Assembly: GCF_001640805.2 (NCBI RefSeq) | Contig: NC_066835.1 | Coordinates: forward strand, 11,164,130 to 11,228,129 | DNA length: 64,000 nucleotides | Reading direction: 5' to 3' | Source of the DNA: Lates calcarifer | Taxonomy: Eukaryota > Chordata > Actinopteri > Centropomidae | In this document: positions 24,861 to 38,905 of the stretch, piece by piece | Position numbering within the stretch: the first letter of the stretch is position 1 | Layout: each line of letters begins with the position of its first letter | The notes under the pieces: model-generated | Told to the model about the DNA's origin: nothing | The model's input: the letters and a program-made list of their open reading frames with translations, nothing else | The model's database searches: none | Program-made: the position numbers and the translations under genes

Positions 24861-27659
24861 CTATGAGCTATGAGTGGTTACAGCCCCACGCACACACACA
24901 CATAGCCCTATACACTCAAACAATGACATAAAACCTTTATTAGAGGTTATGTCAACAGAGTGGACTCCTGCTGCAGTGGCTCCTTGCATTATTTTCCACC
25001 AGTTTCCACTGCACTCTGCACTCTGTACAAGCATGAACACTCTTCTTATTTTCGAGACTTTTGGAATTTCTCTTTGTCTTTGATGCCCTTTTGGTCTCGC
25101 ACTGAGACAAAAATCCAAACTGTTTTGAAAAGGGAGTTTAGAGGAAAGGCTGGGGAGTGAGGAAACACGCGTGAAAACAGAAGACAGAAGATCAATTTAT
25201 TTTCCAGTATGATTGCACAATTCATGCTGTTGCTGTGTTTTGTTTTGTTTTTATTGTGGAATGGTGCCCAGTTCAGGGCTGTGGTACCTTTATCAATGCA
25301 CACAGCTCACGCTACATCTTCAAAGCCACACCCCTCAGGTAGGAGCTCCATGGGCTTCAAGATGATGCACAAAGAAGAATGTTGTCTTAAAAACTTCTAT
25401 GCTGTCATATGCACGCACAGTATATGACACAGCAGTAATTAGCTCTGAAAAGAAATTCTCCCACTGCACCAAAATTGGCTTTCATGAATTCCTAAAGATT
25501 TCTCTACATTGTATTTAGATGTATAATTTGGAAATGATTAGTAAATTATAGACGTGTGAAGTAAAGCATTACTGTCTTTCTGAAGCAATATTAATATTTA
25601 GGGACATTACAGTTCTATAGGGGTAAAACATTTTTTTTCACTTTCATGAACATGTACCCCTCACCTTCCTCCACCCTACTTTGCAAGGAGCACAACTTGG
25701 AGGACTTGTAACGTGTGGGCGCTCAGATTTGTTTCACAGAGTCTCAGCTGCAGGTTGGCGCACCAGCCAGTGTGATCACACTGTAGAGTTTTCAGCTTGT
25801 GTTGTCACACACAGAAAAGAGACAACAACCAGGAACAGTTTAAGCTTTTAACTAAAACCCTAAAATAGAAAATCATTAAGCAGAAGATATTTTTAATAAG
25901 TAGAATGTTCATTTACTCAATTTTCCTTAGAAAACTTTAAATGTGCATCATTCATGTTAAAGCATGTTACAGGTTGGTTGACATGGAGGACACAGGGGCA
26001 CAGGCTTTCAATAGTATCACCTTATTTCAGGCTTCACAGCCTCACATGGCTGCTAAGATTGCACAGTGGCTGTGTTTTCAGTGACAGCATTTTGTTTGGT
26101 GATAAAGAAAGAAATTACACCAAAAAACGATGTTGTAGTACATTTTAAGTGTTGGTTTTTTTCCTCCTTTATTGGTATCAATTTCATTCATTATGCTGTG
26201 ACAATTTTGCCGGGACTTGATATGGTTATTCACCACAAGAAGCATTTTGTCCTCTATAGTTCCCTACTATTGTAAGAAACAAAACAGAAAACAGAATAGT
26301 ACTCCAGTTTCAGTGTAATGTATCAGTCAGCAAGCAGAAGTTCCCAGAACCACTACCCTTGGAGCAGGGTGGGCTATCAATAGCAGAGGTCATTGGTTAC
26401 AGGGAGAAGTCATTATAAGATTAAACCGTTTGGTAATCAGTTGTCTAACTCATTTAAATTTCTTCACATTTAACTTATTAAATGGTATTTTCTTTATTGC
26501 TCAGAATAGGTCGCTCAAAGTGAAACATCACCACAATGAAACTGTGATTGTTCTGGTTCCATTCAATGGACTTCAATCATTGCAGACTGGGTTTAGTAAT
26601 TCAAGGCATAGGCCCAGCTTGAAATACAGGAGGACTAAAATACAATCTGTGTTGTCAAATATAACATGCAAGTCCAGAACAGCATTCATTAGCAACTGCA
26701 AATACCAGGAATCCTGGTCCAGGTTGAGAATCCTTATCTGGACTTTGTGGTAAAAAAAAAAAAGATGTTAAATGCAGAATGACCAGAGGTGGAACAAGTC
26801 ACACCTGGGCGTGTGCACACACAGACAGTGAATTATAAATACACACACACAATGAAACGCGTCATTTGTTCCATTCATCAGGAACGTCAAGACCCAATGG
26901 GCTTCCCATCTGTTCCAGGAGAGATCCAAACCCAAAGCGTCTCTCCCTCTGACTCACCCAGGAAATGACATCACACTCCACTGGCACCCTGACCTCAGTG
27001 CTGTAACAGTTCATGCCCTGGAGAACTGACCATGGGACAGTTTTTGTGCTCACCATAAGGCAAGATGAATACTGACATACACGGCTATTAACACGCATTA
27101 TCACACACCCACGTTATTCATATTAGCTTATATCAACTTTATAACATAGCAGGCAGTTATATTTTCCAGAGATGCATATGACTTATCTATAACATCTTTC
27201 AATTGCAAACTCTTTGTCCTCTTCATTGTTGAAGCTGCTAAATACTAGAGGTGTCTGTATCCATGACTGTCAAAGCTCTTCTTGGCAAAATGCACAAAGA
27301 TGTATGTGTATAACTAGGTGATAATCACCTTATTGTCTCTATCTAAATGATCTAAATGGCAAAACTGTTATTTTTGTTAAAGGATTTATTTCAATTATTT
27401 TTCATTGAATAAATCTGTGCTGCATTATTAAAGCAAAACATACTTGTTTAAGATCGTTTAATAGAAACGCCCTGGGGTCAGATCTCTTAGTTTGTTGTTT
27501 CATTTTTCAGTCTGCTAGAAGCAGTGGGAAAACACTTTCATTTCTTAGTGACTGAGGGTGCTGAATAATGATTTGATTAAAACATAGACATGCACACGCA
27601 GACACACACACACATGCACACACATTGTGTCTTCAAAACCTGGGAGACATTGCACATGA

Positions 27660-27860
27660 AAGGTGCTCGACATCAGAGGGAGTCAAATTGGCCTTGGCTG
27701 GGAGGATTGGGCCAATCAACCTCCAACCGTATAATTAGTAATTAGATTGGGATTAGAGTCAACTCTGAGTGGAGGAGCGTGGCCAATTCAAATCAGCATA
27801 TGAAATGTGATTAAATTAATAAGAGAAAAATTGAAATATTAATGTCCCTTTTTCCCCCAC
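27660..27860. promoter_or_regulatory. Candidate conserved non-coding element, homeodomain-word cluster
   Basis: A repeat-free block with tandem AATTAG words at 27731-27745, a bicoid-type GGATTA at 27750-27755, CCAATCA near 27712, and TTAAATTAAT near 27811. The flanks are more ordinary AT-rich sequence with CA repeats. No coding frame is evident. The call is motif-based. Confidence 0.3.
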
Positions 27861-29889
27861 TGGGTCTCAGTTTGATTTGTTTGAACTTTGGTTAATTATG
27901 GACTCACATAGAATAAAAGATTGTTGGCTATTTTTAATAATGTTTATTTTATTGTGCATTGCAGCAGCAGCAAACAGATGAACATAATGATGAGATAAGT
28001 CTGTTAATTTAAAATAAAACCTGACCCTTAATGTAACAAGATTCAGTACGATACTGGTCTTCCTTATTTCTACATTATCTTCAGTCTTCAGTCTTCCTTT
28101 CAGTTAAGAAACTATTCATATAATTATATTTCATCATATTTTTTGAATGGGCAAATGCAGTTGATTCATTACCGTTTGTTTCCCACTTTCCTATGTTCAC
28201 CCATTCTCTGTGTCTGCTGGTTTGTGTGACATCTCTGTGCTGCCAATTTGCTCAAGAGTCCCTACGAAACTGTAATTTCTATCTCAAGAGACTATTCTTT
28301 GCAAATAAATGTCAAATAAAGTGAAAAATAACAATAAATATACTGTATACCAAATACATGTATCTGAAAAGAATATAACACTAGACTGACCTGTCACATC
28401 CATCTCCAGCACAAAATAATCCCTCGCCAGCTGATTATTTTGGTGGAGGCAGAAGGGTGCCTGCTGCCTCCAGCCCCTAAGGGTCTGTCCTTTCCTGAGA
28501 TTCTATAAACTTCTCTGACATGTTACAGGAAACTCCTGTTCACCTTGAATGTTCACACTTCAGTTTCCAGACATTTTTACAGGAGTTGAGCAGGCGTGAC
28601 TGGATTTCTTGGACTAATAGCCATGGAAACAGGGGTAGGTGCACAAATGGACATGGAGATTGAGCTCTTTTTGATTCTAAACCATAGGAGCCGCAGATAA
28701 TTTACAATCAGTCTCCCTTTCAGTTCCTCAGTAACCATTGTGTCAAAAGAGTGACCATTTGTGTCAAAAGTTTCCTGCATGATTAGTGCTTAGGCATTAA
28801 AAGGATTAATTCTTAACAATATGCCTGTCATTATGATCTGGATTTTTTAAAAAGATTTAATAAGTGTAGTGATCAAAAGGGTTCTTGTGTGAAGGTGACA
28901 ACCATTCATTTAGAAAGAGCAGGTATTTCTCCTTACCTATTGAGAACTAATTTAGAATTTGTCCATATATTTCCATTATTTAAGCTTACACTGTTCAGTT
29001 CAGTCTTGCAAAGAAAATGTAAATGTACATTAGGGTCTGTTCCTTTTGAAGCTGTTCCTATATTGAAGATGACCTTCACTATTCTGCATTAAAAGTTAAT
29101 AATTGATCACACGATTACAGTTTTGCTATATTTGCATGTAACCTGTGTGAGACATTGCTGTGTAGGCTTTTGAGCATGAATGAAAAATTCAGCGCCAACA
29201 AGTCATGTATGAAGGGGAGAAGTTAAATATTGAAGAGATTGCAAAGCTATGTTGTTACATGTGCTGTTGGTGTGTTGTGTTGTGCTGTGTTTCAACAACT
29301 GGGAATAGTGGATTTTTTTTTTTACCAGCAGCCAGGTGCGTTTTACAGAAAACAACAACCAGGAGTAATTCCTGTGATGGTTGGATCAGCAAATTAGAAG
29401 ACAAAGAGAGGAGGAATGATGGGAAGGAGAGAGAGACAGGGAGATAATTCATGCATGTGCAAATAAGTGTCTGCCCTGTTTCCCCTGGTTTTGCCCAGAG
29501 CTAACTGATTCACCCTCAGGTAACCACTGGTCCAGCTAATAACTTGATATTGTATCTTTGCTGAAACACATGTAGAGTTTCAAACTCAAAACAGGTTCAA
29601 GTGGAAACAGAAGCAGTGTGAATTATTTTCAAAAAACACAAGGCAGCTTTTAACTTTCACTTTGGATGAGAATGTAGTTACACAACTGTCTGTTAACAAA
29701 GCTGCTGTGATCAAATGTTTTATATTAACAATTGTTTGAAAGTGTACAGAGCATCAGCATCCAAGTCAGCAGTTCCCCTCAGCTCTGCAGAGTGTTTTTA
29801 GAATCTTTCAACTGATTGTGTTGGCTTTACAAGATGCAACTTTACTGTTTTGATTTATATTTGTTGCTCTCCTCAGAGTCATCTTCAGA

Positions 29890-30110
29890 CACAGCAGGCA
29901 CCTGTTTTCAGCAAAAATATTCTAATAACTCACTTTATACTACTTACCCAATACCCGGATAGTTGCTAAAGGACAAAGTTAGCTAAAGTTGAATGCTCCA
30001 CATTTTACATTGTAGCTAGTGCACATAATGGCGTATTTAGACAGATATTTCGTTAAAGGAGTTGGTGGAGACCAAAAACGGAGGAAAAACACCTACCAAC
30101 CTAAATCTAG
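29890..30110. mobile_element. Probable fragment of a dispersed fish repeat
   Basis: Words such as CACCTGTTTTCAGCAAAAAT and GTTGGTGGAGACCAAAAAC, with GTTAGCTAAAG between them, resemble a repeat I know from percomorph genomes. Ends are not clear and no terminal repeat is visible. The class is unknown. Confidence 0.35.
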
Positions 30111-32088
30111 ATAAAGCAGTTAAAATGAGCTCTATCTAATTTATTTATTTACTTATTTTATTTACTTATTATTTTACCCATAATACCTCTATACTTTTAC
30201 TTTGTGACGTGGTTTTGCCACTGATCCTAAAGGATCTGAATATACTAACTCAATCACAAGTTAACACCATACTATATACAGGTTTACAGCAGCTGGCCAT
30301 TTTGTCATTTAATTTTTTCTCTTTGCACAATCATTTTACGCAACACCTAATTCAATAGGCTATTTTTTCCAAGAGAAAGTATTCACTACCATTAGACTAC
30401 CACGACCACTAAATTCATCCAAAAATAAAAATAAAAAATTGTGTCTGGTGATTGTTTTTAATTTCACAAATCTTACAATATGAAATTTAAATGTTTTTGA
30501 TGTTTTGATCACAACACCAGATGATGTATGTCATTTTCATTTAAAAAGATAAGAGCTTTTATGCCAGCCTATTGTGCACTGTATTTATTGAAAGAGAGTG
30601 ATTCTTGGCAGAGGCATCCATTATGTTTTATTAATGAAGATGCTTGTACTACAGAGGGAGGGGTAGAAAAACTCGCACACACCGCTTGCGGGACACGATC
30701 ACTCAGTACATTAAAATGTATGATACAAGGGAGTTAGTGAGATGGTTATCTACGTGGCAAAAAAAGATGAATAAATATTGAAACATCTTTATGAAATATT
30801 AACGTCAACACAAACAATGAAAGTAACTAAGGGATTTAGGAGTGGCCAAAAAGCCTGCAGGGGATACATTTTCAAAGGCAGCAAAGCTGTATACAGTCTT
30901 TTAGACATTTTCCACTAAGGGGGAATAGAACCAATTTTCTGAAGCATCTCAGATGAACTGCTTCACAGCATGAGAAAATAAATATTTCTTTGAGATCACA
31001 GGTTTCCCCTCAGAGAATCCTGTGTTTTTAATGCATCACTGGGAGACAGAGGGGCGGAAAAAAGAGGTATATATTAAATATGATGACTCCTGAGGTGTTT
31101 GATTTAAAGTGGATGTATCTTTTGATGCAATATTTACCTAAAAGAGTGCTTGTAAGAAGATAGGACTGTTTTTTTCCTGATGGACAGGTTTGTCATGTAG
31201 CGCTATTATCAATGCATTCATTGTTGAACTGGTTAAGTTTCCATCTGTTCCTTTGATTTGTTTGTCATCCTGTTCACTGTTGGAGTTAAGAATGTGCAAC
31301 TTATCTCAGCTTTTAAATCAATACTCCCTGCAAAATAGATATAAAGAAGATTTTACATTTACCCATACATCTGTACTGGTTCATATGCAACAGGTTTGTG
31401 CTGATTAAGTTTGTGGGATGGTTTTCCTTTTGCCTCAAAAAGGTTTGACCTGTAGATGTTACTTACTGTCTGATACTGTTGTACTGATCATGCTGGCAAA
31501 AAATATATAGAATAATACTGAGATCCTCCTGGGATTAGAAAGGGCAAGACAAGCATAACCTCCACAGACATCATCTCACTGCAGGAGCAAGACAAAGAGA
31601 CAATGCCAGAATGCTGATTGATGCACTTTAGATCTGCAATGTTCCAGCAGTGCATTGTAGAGAGAAACTTTCTTTTTCAAGAGTAAGACATTTGAAAGAT
31701 ACAACAAGCCATCCATTTAAAACCAGACCAATACAGTACAATACACTGCAAATGTCTGTAAGTTTCTAAGTGAACATTCTTACATTGCTCGAATGGATAG
31801 CAACAGCAACATACAATGTCTATATACAAGTCAACCAGTAGGAAGGCAGTGCAAGGTGTGGGAGTGTCTAAGGAGTGCTGTAATAAATGTGGGCAGGGTA
31901 ATACATTACTTTGTACACATAGTTTATTGCATATAATGGGTGGTTATGTACGGCATGGGCATGTACATAAAGTCTATGTACAGTATATACACCCAGACTC
32001 CATTCATTTTTAAGGAGTGATGGATGATATATATGTGTTATTGCACAATGTGAGTTTAAAATATAATTTGTAGGGTAAGTGGATTTTA

Positions 32089-32780
32089 GTGTTAGAGCAC
32101 AGTCACTGTTCTGTCATCTTCAAATTTCAGAAGATTAACAGACAGGTCTCCTGTGTACTGGGGAGAAATACATCCCTGAGGGCACCAGTGCTGACTGTCC
32201 AGGTGCTGGATGTGATTTTCCCCAACCTCAGCTGCTGCTTCCTGTTTGTCAGGAAGTTGGTAATCCACTGATAAGTGGAGTTGGGCACAGTGAGCTGGGT
32301 GAATTTTGAGAGAAGTATTTCTGGGATGTGTTGAAGCCGAAGTCCACACACTTCCTTGCATATGTTCCTGGGGAGTAGAGGTTTGCCCAGTAGGCAAACT
32401 GCAGGGGTCCTGCAGGGTGTCAAGCAGGGGACAGTGATGTCCTTTGGGTGAGTCAGCCCCTGACTCTCAAAAGGACTTCATGACCACAGAAATCATGTGA
32501 TGGGCCTGTAGTCCTGTGATAAAGGGTTTCTTGGGGACAGGATGATTTTGAGCGTTTGAAAAACGAGGACTGTACACAGCTCCAGAGATCTGTTGAAGGT
32601 CAAGGTGAAGATGGGGGCCAGCTAGTCAGATTAGAATTTCAGACAGGAGGGTGACACACCGTCTGGGCCTGATACCTTCCTTGATCTTCTTTCTCTGGAA
32701 AAGCCAACACATCATCTTCACAGATCCTGAGTGCAGGTGGGGAGTCAGTGGGGAGGGGTGAGATGATTGCAGAAGTTCTC
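32089..32780 (-). mobile_element. Degraded L2/Rex-like LINE reverse transcriptase fragment
   Basis: Seen on the minus strand, in pieces spread over different frames: a segment reading GPDGVSPS with following residues like LAPIFTLTFNRSLELC near 32580-32680; DYRPI near 32510; KFTQLTVPNSTYQWITNFL followed by KITSSTWTVSTGA (about 32190-32310); PQGC (32181-32170); then LLKFEDD (FEDD at 32124-32113). Known: these are ordered landmarks of the reverse transcriptase of CR1/L2-type non-LTR retrotransposons common in fish genomes, where the catalytic motif is normally FADD. Seen damage: a frameshift between STGA and PQGC, a shortened region after PQGC, in-frame stops farther upstream and a changed residue before the two aspartates. 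Inference: an old, inactive 5'-truncated copy. Weak similarity may continue to about 33160. Exact family not determinable here. Confidence 0.72.
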
Positions 32781-33801
32781 ACACAGAGCTCCTCTGGGCA
32801 ACGTCTAGATAAGGTCAGGGATACAGTTCAGGTGTGAAAGCAGCTCTAGAGAGAGAAGTTCAATCCATGGTTCCTCTCTCACCTCTGGCCAATCACGGTG
32901 TGAAGTGAGTGTGAATGTCACATCTGTAGGCTGGGAAAGCTGTCTGGAAAGATGTGGGGGCAGGTGGTGTCCAAAGCTATCAAACCATGGAACAAGCAGT
33001 TCTGAGTATACTTGTCTATTAAGGCCTCTTATTCATTGTCCGCTGGTGATCCTTCTATTGCCCACCATGCAAATACAAAAGGTCAGTGACAGGATTCCTG
33101 CTGTGAAGCAAAACAACCAGAGCACAGGGTGTCTCCATGTTCTCCATTCAGTGTTGTAGCGAGCATGAAGTGGCAGAGTAGTGTAAATCTACAGTTGCAG
33201 GTGGAGGAAGATTCAGCAGATGATCAAAGCAATATTTATGGAAGACCTCCAGCATGCAGGTTGAACACAGAGCACTTTGTCACTATGGCAAACAATTAAA
33301 ATAAATTGTCAGGAAAGCCTGATGTAATGACAAATGACAGCAAGGTAAAGGATTGCAACTTTCCTCTACTCTTCAGGCGAAGGTCTTCTTGGCTCTGAAT
33401 TTAATTGAAGTTCTGACAGCATCCATCATTTTAATTGGATCAAGTGGAAGGTAAATAAGACCACGCTGTCTTATTAAGGAACAGAAAGCTGGTTTGGTGG
33501 CATGATATCTCCTCATGTTACAATGCATAAAAATGCACATATATTAAGAATAATCATGCAGTTAGCCTTTATGGATACTCCACAAACAGAGTATAGAACA
33601 TATTGCTTTATTACTCAATAACAAAGACAAAAGAATGACAACAATAACCTAGCCCCAGTCACACCTCCTCCTTTTATCCTATTCCTTCCTGCCACCACGG
33701 TAGGATATCAGAATCTCTACCAATCCATCCTACCCACCTCCACTCCTCTGCCATTTAAGTACCAGGCCCTCAGGTGGGAGCCATGAGGGATGGGAAGAAA
33801 C

Positions 33802-33821
33802 GTGTGTGTGTGTGTGTGTGT
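33802..33821. repeat. (GT)n microsatellite, short
   Basis: About ten GT units. Confidence 0.9.
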
Positions 33822-36800
33822 CTCATGCGTAGGAGTCCACAGCTGCATGGCGCGTCTGCTTCCCCTGCCTGTAGACATGCTGCCATTCAACGCCTCATTA
33901 CCATGGAGGAGAGGAGCAGAGGATGGGTGAAGGTAGGCTGCACAGACTGCAATCAGCTCCCTGTTGCTGTTTTTGTACGCACCACATATCACATTTTAGT
34001 TTCTGCATGCTTCCAGTACCAAAAGTTACCACAAGCTGATAAGTAAAATAAACCATAAAAACTCTTACTTTGACAGTGGTGCTATGAATCATGAACTTGA
34101 ATCGACATGTAAGTGACTTACTATTGATTTTACACTGATGTCTTAATGCGCTCATTGAAGTGATGCTATAATTCCACCTGTGTTGTACTATGCCATGTTA
34201 TTCACATATAATATTGTCATTTGCCATTTTATGTCATTTATTATGGTTTAGTATCTTCCTTTCTCTACTGACCTGGATATAAAAGTCCATTCTCTAAGTG
34301 TACTGCCAGCCTTATAGTGAATATTGATTTTGTGGTGTTGCCTATACAACCTTTAAGGACCTATGGGTACACCATCACTGCAGCCCACAGTCTTGCAACA
34401 CAGTGACTGCAAAACAACTCTTCACAGTCTATATCGAACATTCAAGTATTTAAGTGGGCAGGTCATTTGGGAGAGTGTGAGTGCATGCGCCAATGAACAG
34501 GAGATGGTGTGTAAGAAGAAAATTAAATGCAGAAATCAAAAAACAAACATCTCTCAATTCTGAGTTGTCAAAGCGAGACACACAAAAGATGAAATTATTC
34601 TGTTTTTTAAATTGGCAGGATATGTTTAATTCCACTGCCTTAGATTGTGGGTTTCAAAGCATACTCACTAAGCAAATAATGTAACAAGATGGATTTTCAT
34701 AGGCGTCTCCTGTGTTTCAGTGCTATTTAAAGTTTGGCCATAAATTAAGCGGTAATGCATTATTCATGACACCACTTCTACAATCTCCTGGGGAGGGGTG
34801 TCTCTCTCATTCTCTCCGTCTCCCTCTCTCTCCTCGGAAACTGTCGACATTATCTCGCTAATGGTCTGAGTCAATGAGTCACTCTTACACTCACACATGT
34901 CAAAGCCACAGGATCGTACAGGTTGTTGAGACAAAGTTAGCAGCAAATTAATTGTCTCTTCAGCATACAGTGCGGTGTGTTGCATGGAAATTCAAACAAG
35001 CCGAATATTATTGTGGTCTAAGCACTGATTTGATTTGATTTAAATGCTAGACGTCTTTCAGCATTTGTTTTCCTTTTATATTAATGTTGGTTACAGCTGC
35101 CTGCAGTAAAGTGGCGCTTTTCATTCTGCAGCAACACAGACAGTAACAAAGAAATCATATTTCACATTCACAAGACACTTCTCTCTAATTTGCCTGCAAA
35201 CTAAAAGCGAGCTGTAAAAACCAATCTGACTCCAAGATTCCTGGTTTTGTGCAGCCGAGTCCAAACCAAAGTGTGAACGATAAACAGAGAAATGAAATGA
35301 CAGCAAGGTATAGAGAGAAACGCACGCTATAAAGAAAACAACAACCATTTTCTCCATGCGCGTTGGGAGAGCCAAGGGTAGTAAATGTGGAGTTCAGAAT
35401 GTAGCATGGTGTTCCTCTCAGTGGGGGAGGGGGGTGGATAGTGGACAGAGCCAGGCTACTTACCAGAGCCCACCAACACTGAAAGGAGGGGAAAAGTGTT
35501 GACAGCAATTTCACCGCAGGGTAGGAGCGCACACAGAGCGCCCCAGGTGCCCCGGCCCATACACAGTGTCTGATTGCAGTAAATTGTGGTGCTGTTTTTA
35601 GTACACAAACAAACCTTACTGTGTGTCTGGCTGCTCCATTCGCTGAGCAGATTTGTTGAGGACAGCGGAGAGGCAGGGGAGTCTATCGGTGCATATTAAG
35701 GCTTTTATGTAAGGTATGCTGCATATAATTTCTTCCTAGTGTTTTGTCTTTTAAGTAACACGCAATATTGCTAGAAAACACTTTATGTTATTTGATATTG
35801 TGGGTGTGCTAGAGATGTTTCTGAATCTAAATGTAAGTAAGAGAACAATTTGCAAAATGCATTAGTCATGTGTATGTAATTACTGCAATATTCAAATACA
35901 TGGAAAATGTAATTTTGCAGTGAAAAGTGCTCTGGTATGTTCAGGAACAATCTATTATGAATCAAAATGCACTCTCTCCTAACTTGTATTTCACAATCAC
36001 ACCCTGCCTTTTTATCAGTCAGAGCTTTTTATCCGGTTATTACACCAATACGCTGTATGAAAAAATGATGAAGCATTGCCATTCTAATAGGCTGCGACAT
36101 CTCATCTGAGATTCCCACTCCGTCAAACAGTGCACTTATTTTCCAGAGAGAAAAGTATTTTCCTCCTATCTCATCCATCTCGCTTATGCAAATGAGTGTC
36201 TTAATTTGGTTAGGGGCCAGAGTCAGGTGGGAGACAGGAGAAAGTACAATCTTGTTTACCTTAATGGGGAATGTTTTCAGCCCAGTTAACCAATACGGAG
36301 GCTCATTTAGTCATGCTGGAAGCAGGAATGAAGAGGCTAATAGAACATGAATTTGACCACAGTAAGAAAATGTCTTGTGTTTGAACAGTAAAGCATTTGC
36401 TGCATACTGAAATACTGGAGTATATTACGAATATGTATGTTTTTATATATTCTCTTTATGTTTCAAGCATTTCTAAGCTACTTAAACTAGACTGAGTTCC
36501 ACAATTAACAATAACACAATGCATCACGTAGTTCATAAAGTCACTGTCCCTGCAGCTCATTAAATCTTTGTTTTTTACGTGTCACTTCTCACATGCAACA
36601 TAATATGTAATGTAAAGTGACCGTACTGTGCAAATAACCATGGAAATGTGAACAATTCCTCCACAGAAAGTAACAGTAATGATCTGAAATGGTAGAGAGA
36701 ACAAAGGGCTGAAGTATAATAATTATAGCTGCCACTGACCCTTCTGTGATAGCCAGGCACAGCGAGAGGGCACGGGAGAATAATAGTCGTCAGTTTAATC

Positions 36801-37884
36801 CAAAGAACTTCACTGTGACCACTCGTCCACTCGCTGCGCGGCACGTCACAATCCTTTCTCATTCTTTCTCTCCACTGTGTGCCTTCAAAGCACACAGTGC
36901 TTTTCTCTCTAGGCCCAACGTCGTCTCTAGTTGACGACAGTGAAGTCATAGCAGACGTGAAAATGTGTGCACTCAGTAAACTCACATAAACACAGCTATG
37001 TTTGGGTTTTTTATATTGTAGTGTATTAATGCATATGCATCTTCTGCACTGATAAGTTGTTTTTCCCTGTGTGTACTTGCATGAATGATGTTTTATTAAA
37101 TTGAAATCTGGTAAAGAATTACTAATGTAAAATTCATATTCATTTGCACATGCATATGAAAGGCCAGAGTGGACACAAAGAGGATTTTCTCATGATCGTG
37201 ACAAAAATATTTTGTTACCCCACCATAACAGGATTGTTATCTTAAGATGACATCATTATTTTATGATCATGAGAAAAGGGTTTGTGTTGATAATTTGATA
37301 GTCTGGATATTCCAACTCTAAACTTGTGATCTCTGGATAATTACTTTCTCTACTTAATGTAATGTCTGAATCTTTTCTCACAATCTAATGAAAACAAAGC
37401 TTGGTATGTCAAGATTATGAGCAGAAAAATGTCATGGATCGCAAGAAAAAAACATGAGAAACAATTTCTCACATTCACATTCTGGCCTTTGTGGTATATT
37501 TTTAAACAAATACTACAATCATTGCATGCTATGGGTATCATTTAGGATAGTACCATATATGTATTTACACCAAGTAGACTCAGTCAAGAATTTAACACAG
37601 TTTAAATCATAAAACTTCATATTCAATACAGAAAATAAGCAGGCTGGAATCAAACTCAAATATGAAAGTACGTCAAATGCCAATGGGCAATTATTATCCT
37701 GCCAGCGATTATGCATGTGCAGCCCTAACCTTTAACACCAACACCACCCACCACCTCTCTTTCTTACTCTCTCTCTGCAGCAGTTTCCTCTGTCAGTAGA
37801 GCCTGAGAGTAGAGTCACACCAGCACGCTCCACTGGGCCCCGTGAAAAGATGCCAGGTTAGTGTGAAAGGCAGCCCAAGGGACT

Positions 37885-37945
37885 CTGTGTGTGTGTCTGT
37901 GTGTGTGTGTGTGTGTCTGTGTGTACGTGTGTGTGTGTGTGTGTG
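37885..37945. repeat. Interrupted (TG)n microsatellite
   Basis: TG tract with two TCTG breaks and one TACG break. An oppositely oriented CA tract follows about 130 bases to the right. Confidence 0.94.
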
Positions 37946-38073
37946 GTGGGCAGGTAAGTGGACATCCAGGTTATCGCCTTGTAGCAATGCCAGCTACAGT
38001 GCATCATTACCTGTGCACTTTGATGGGTGTGACATTCACCTCACACCCCACTGTGGTCAGTCACCCACTCAAG

Positions 38074-38102
<29 letters not shown>
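38074..38102. repeat. (CA)n microsatellite
   Basis: Uninterrupted CA tract of about 14 units, in inverted orientation relative to 37885-37945. Confidence 0.95.
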
Positions 38103-38104
<2 letters not shown>

Positions 38105-38824
38105 GGAATGTTCAATCAACCATACGGGTGAAACTGTCACCCTGTCTGATTGCAGTTTCTCTCACAAACACATAGATAGATTCATAGACTCACACAGACC
38201 ACATACAAATGCTGTTTTTTCCACTCTTGCACACTGAGCAGATTTTTTTTTCCATTGGAAATTGACATTAGAATTGATATTTTTAATAATAGCTTCTTAC
38301 AGTTTTACTTAATACTAAAGAGGGTGTCACCTAGATAATTCAGTAATACTATCAGGTTATGTCATGGCCATCTAAAAGTAAATTTACTTAAGCTGCACAG
38401 TGTATTGAAGGGGCTGTATGTTAGTTCTCTCTGCCGCCAAATGTGGTTTCATGCCAGGATAGAGTGTTTGTGAAGTTGCCAAGAGCTTCAGCCATCTTGG
38501 TGTTTGCAAAATAAGAGGTTATAATACGCCCTCTGAGTGGCGCTACTTCTTCAAGGCAGACTGGAAACTACAGTGACTTGCTATTGAAAAGTGACGAGAC
38601 AGGCCAGCTGTACCGGGGCTAGCTGTTTAGCATGCTAACTTCAGTAGAAAAGAACTGGAAAATTGAAGCAAAATAAGAGTTAACTTGTCTCCAGAACTGG
38701 AGACAGCTCTTCGATGAAGAATGAAGTTTGCTGAGCATTTCTTGTAGACTGAGAAGTAAACACCTGTCAATGCTAACATTGGCTACGCAGCAAAAGCAAA
38801 AATGTACATATTTCTCCTGCGAAA

Positions 38825-38905
38825 TAATAGTTCAACATTTTTGGCAAATATTCCTGTTTACTTTATTTGTTGCTGAGAGTAAGATGAGAAGATCAATACA
38901 CAGGC
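38825..38905 (+). mobile_element. Truncated copy of the same foldback element family as at 60.4-61.0 kb
   Basis: The sequence TTCAACATTTTTGGCAAATA at 38831-38850, followed by GAGAGTAAGATGAGAAGATC (about 38874-38893) and CAATAC, parallels the arm of the larger element at 60418-61010. Similarity stops after about 80 bases. The preceding 38400-38820 is also repeat-like (words such as TTTAGCATGCTAAC) and may belong to the same or a neighbouring insertion. Confidence 0.5.

Larger units (their letters stand above)
17091..32088. other. Gene-free upstream flank, first part
   Basis: About 15 kb right of the TRIQK promoter with no exon I can support. It holds CA tracts (21343, 21852, 24829), an A-run at 23956-23981, a repeat fragment near 30.0 kb, and a homeodomain-word block at 27.7 kb. 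Low-repeat segments at 22300-22560 and 22860-23100 may be regulatory. Open frames in this stretch have no recognisable domains. Confidence 0.6.

Noticed and set aside
24408..24866. Plus-strand open frame of 152 codons
   Set aside because: Ends in a CA-repeat-encoded His-Thr run. No homology recognised.
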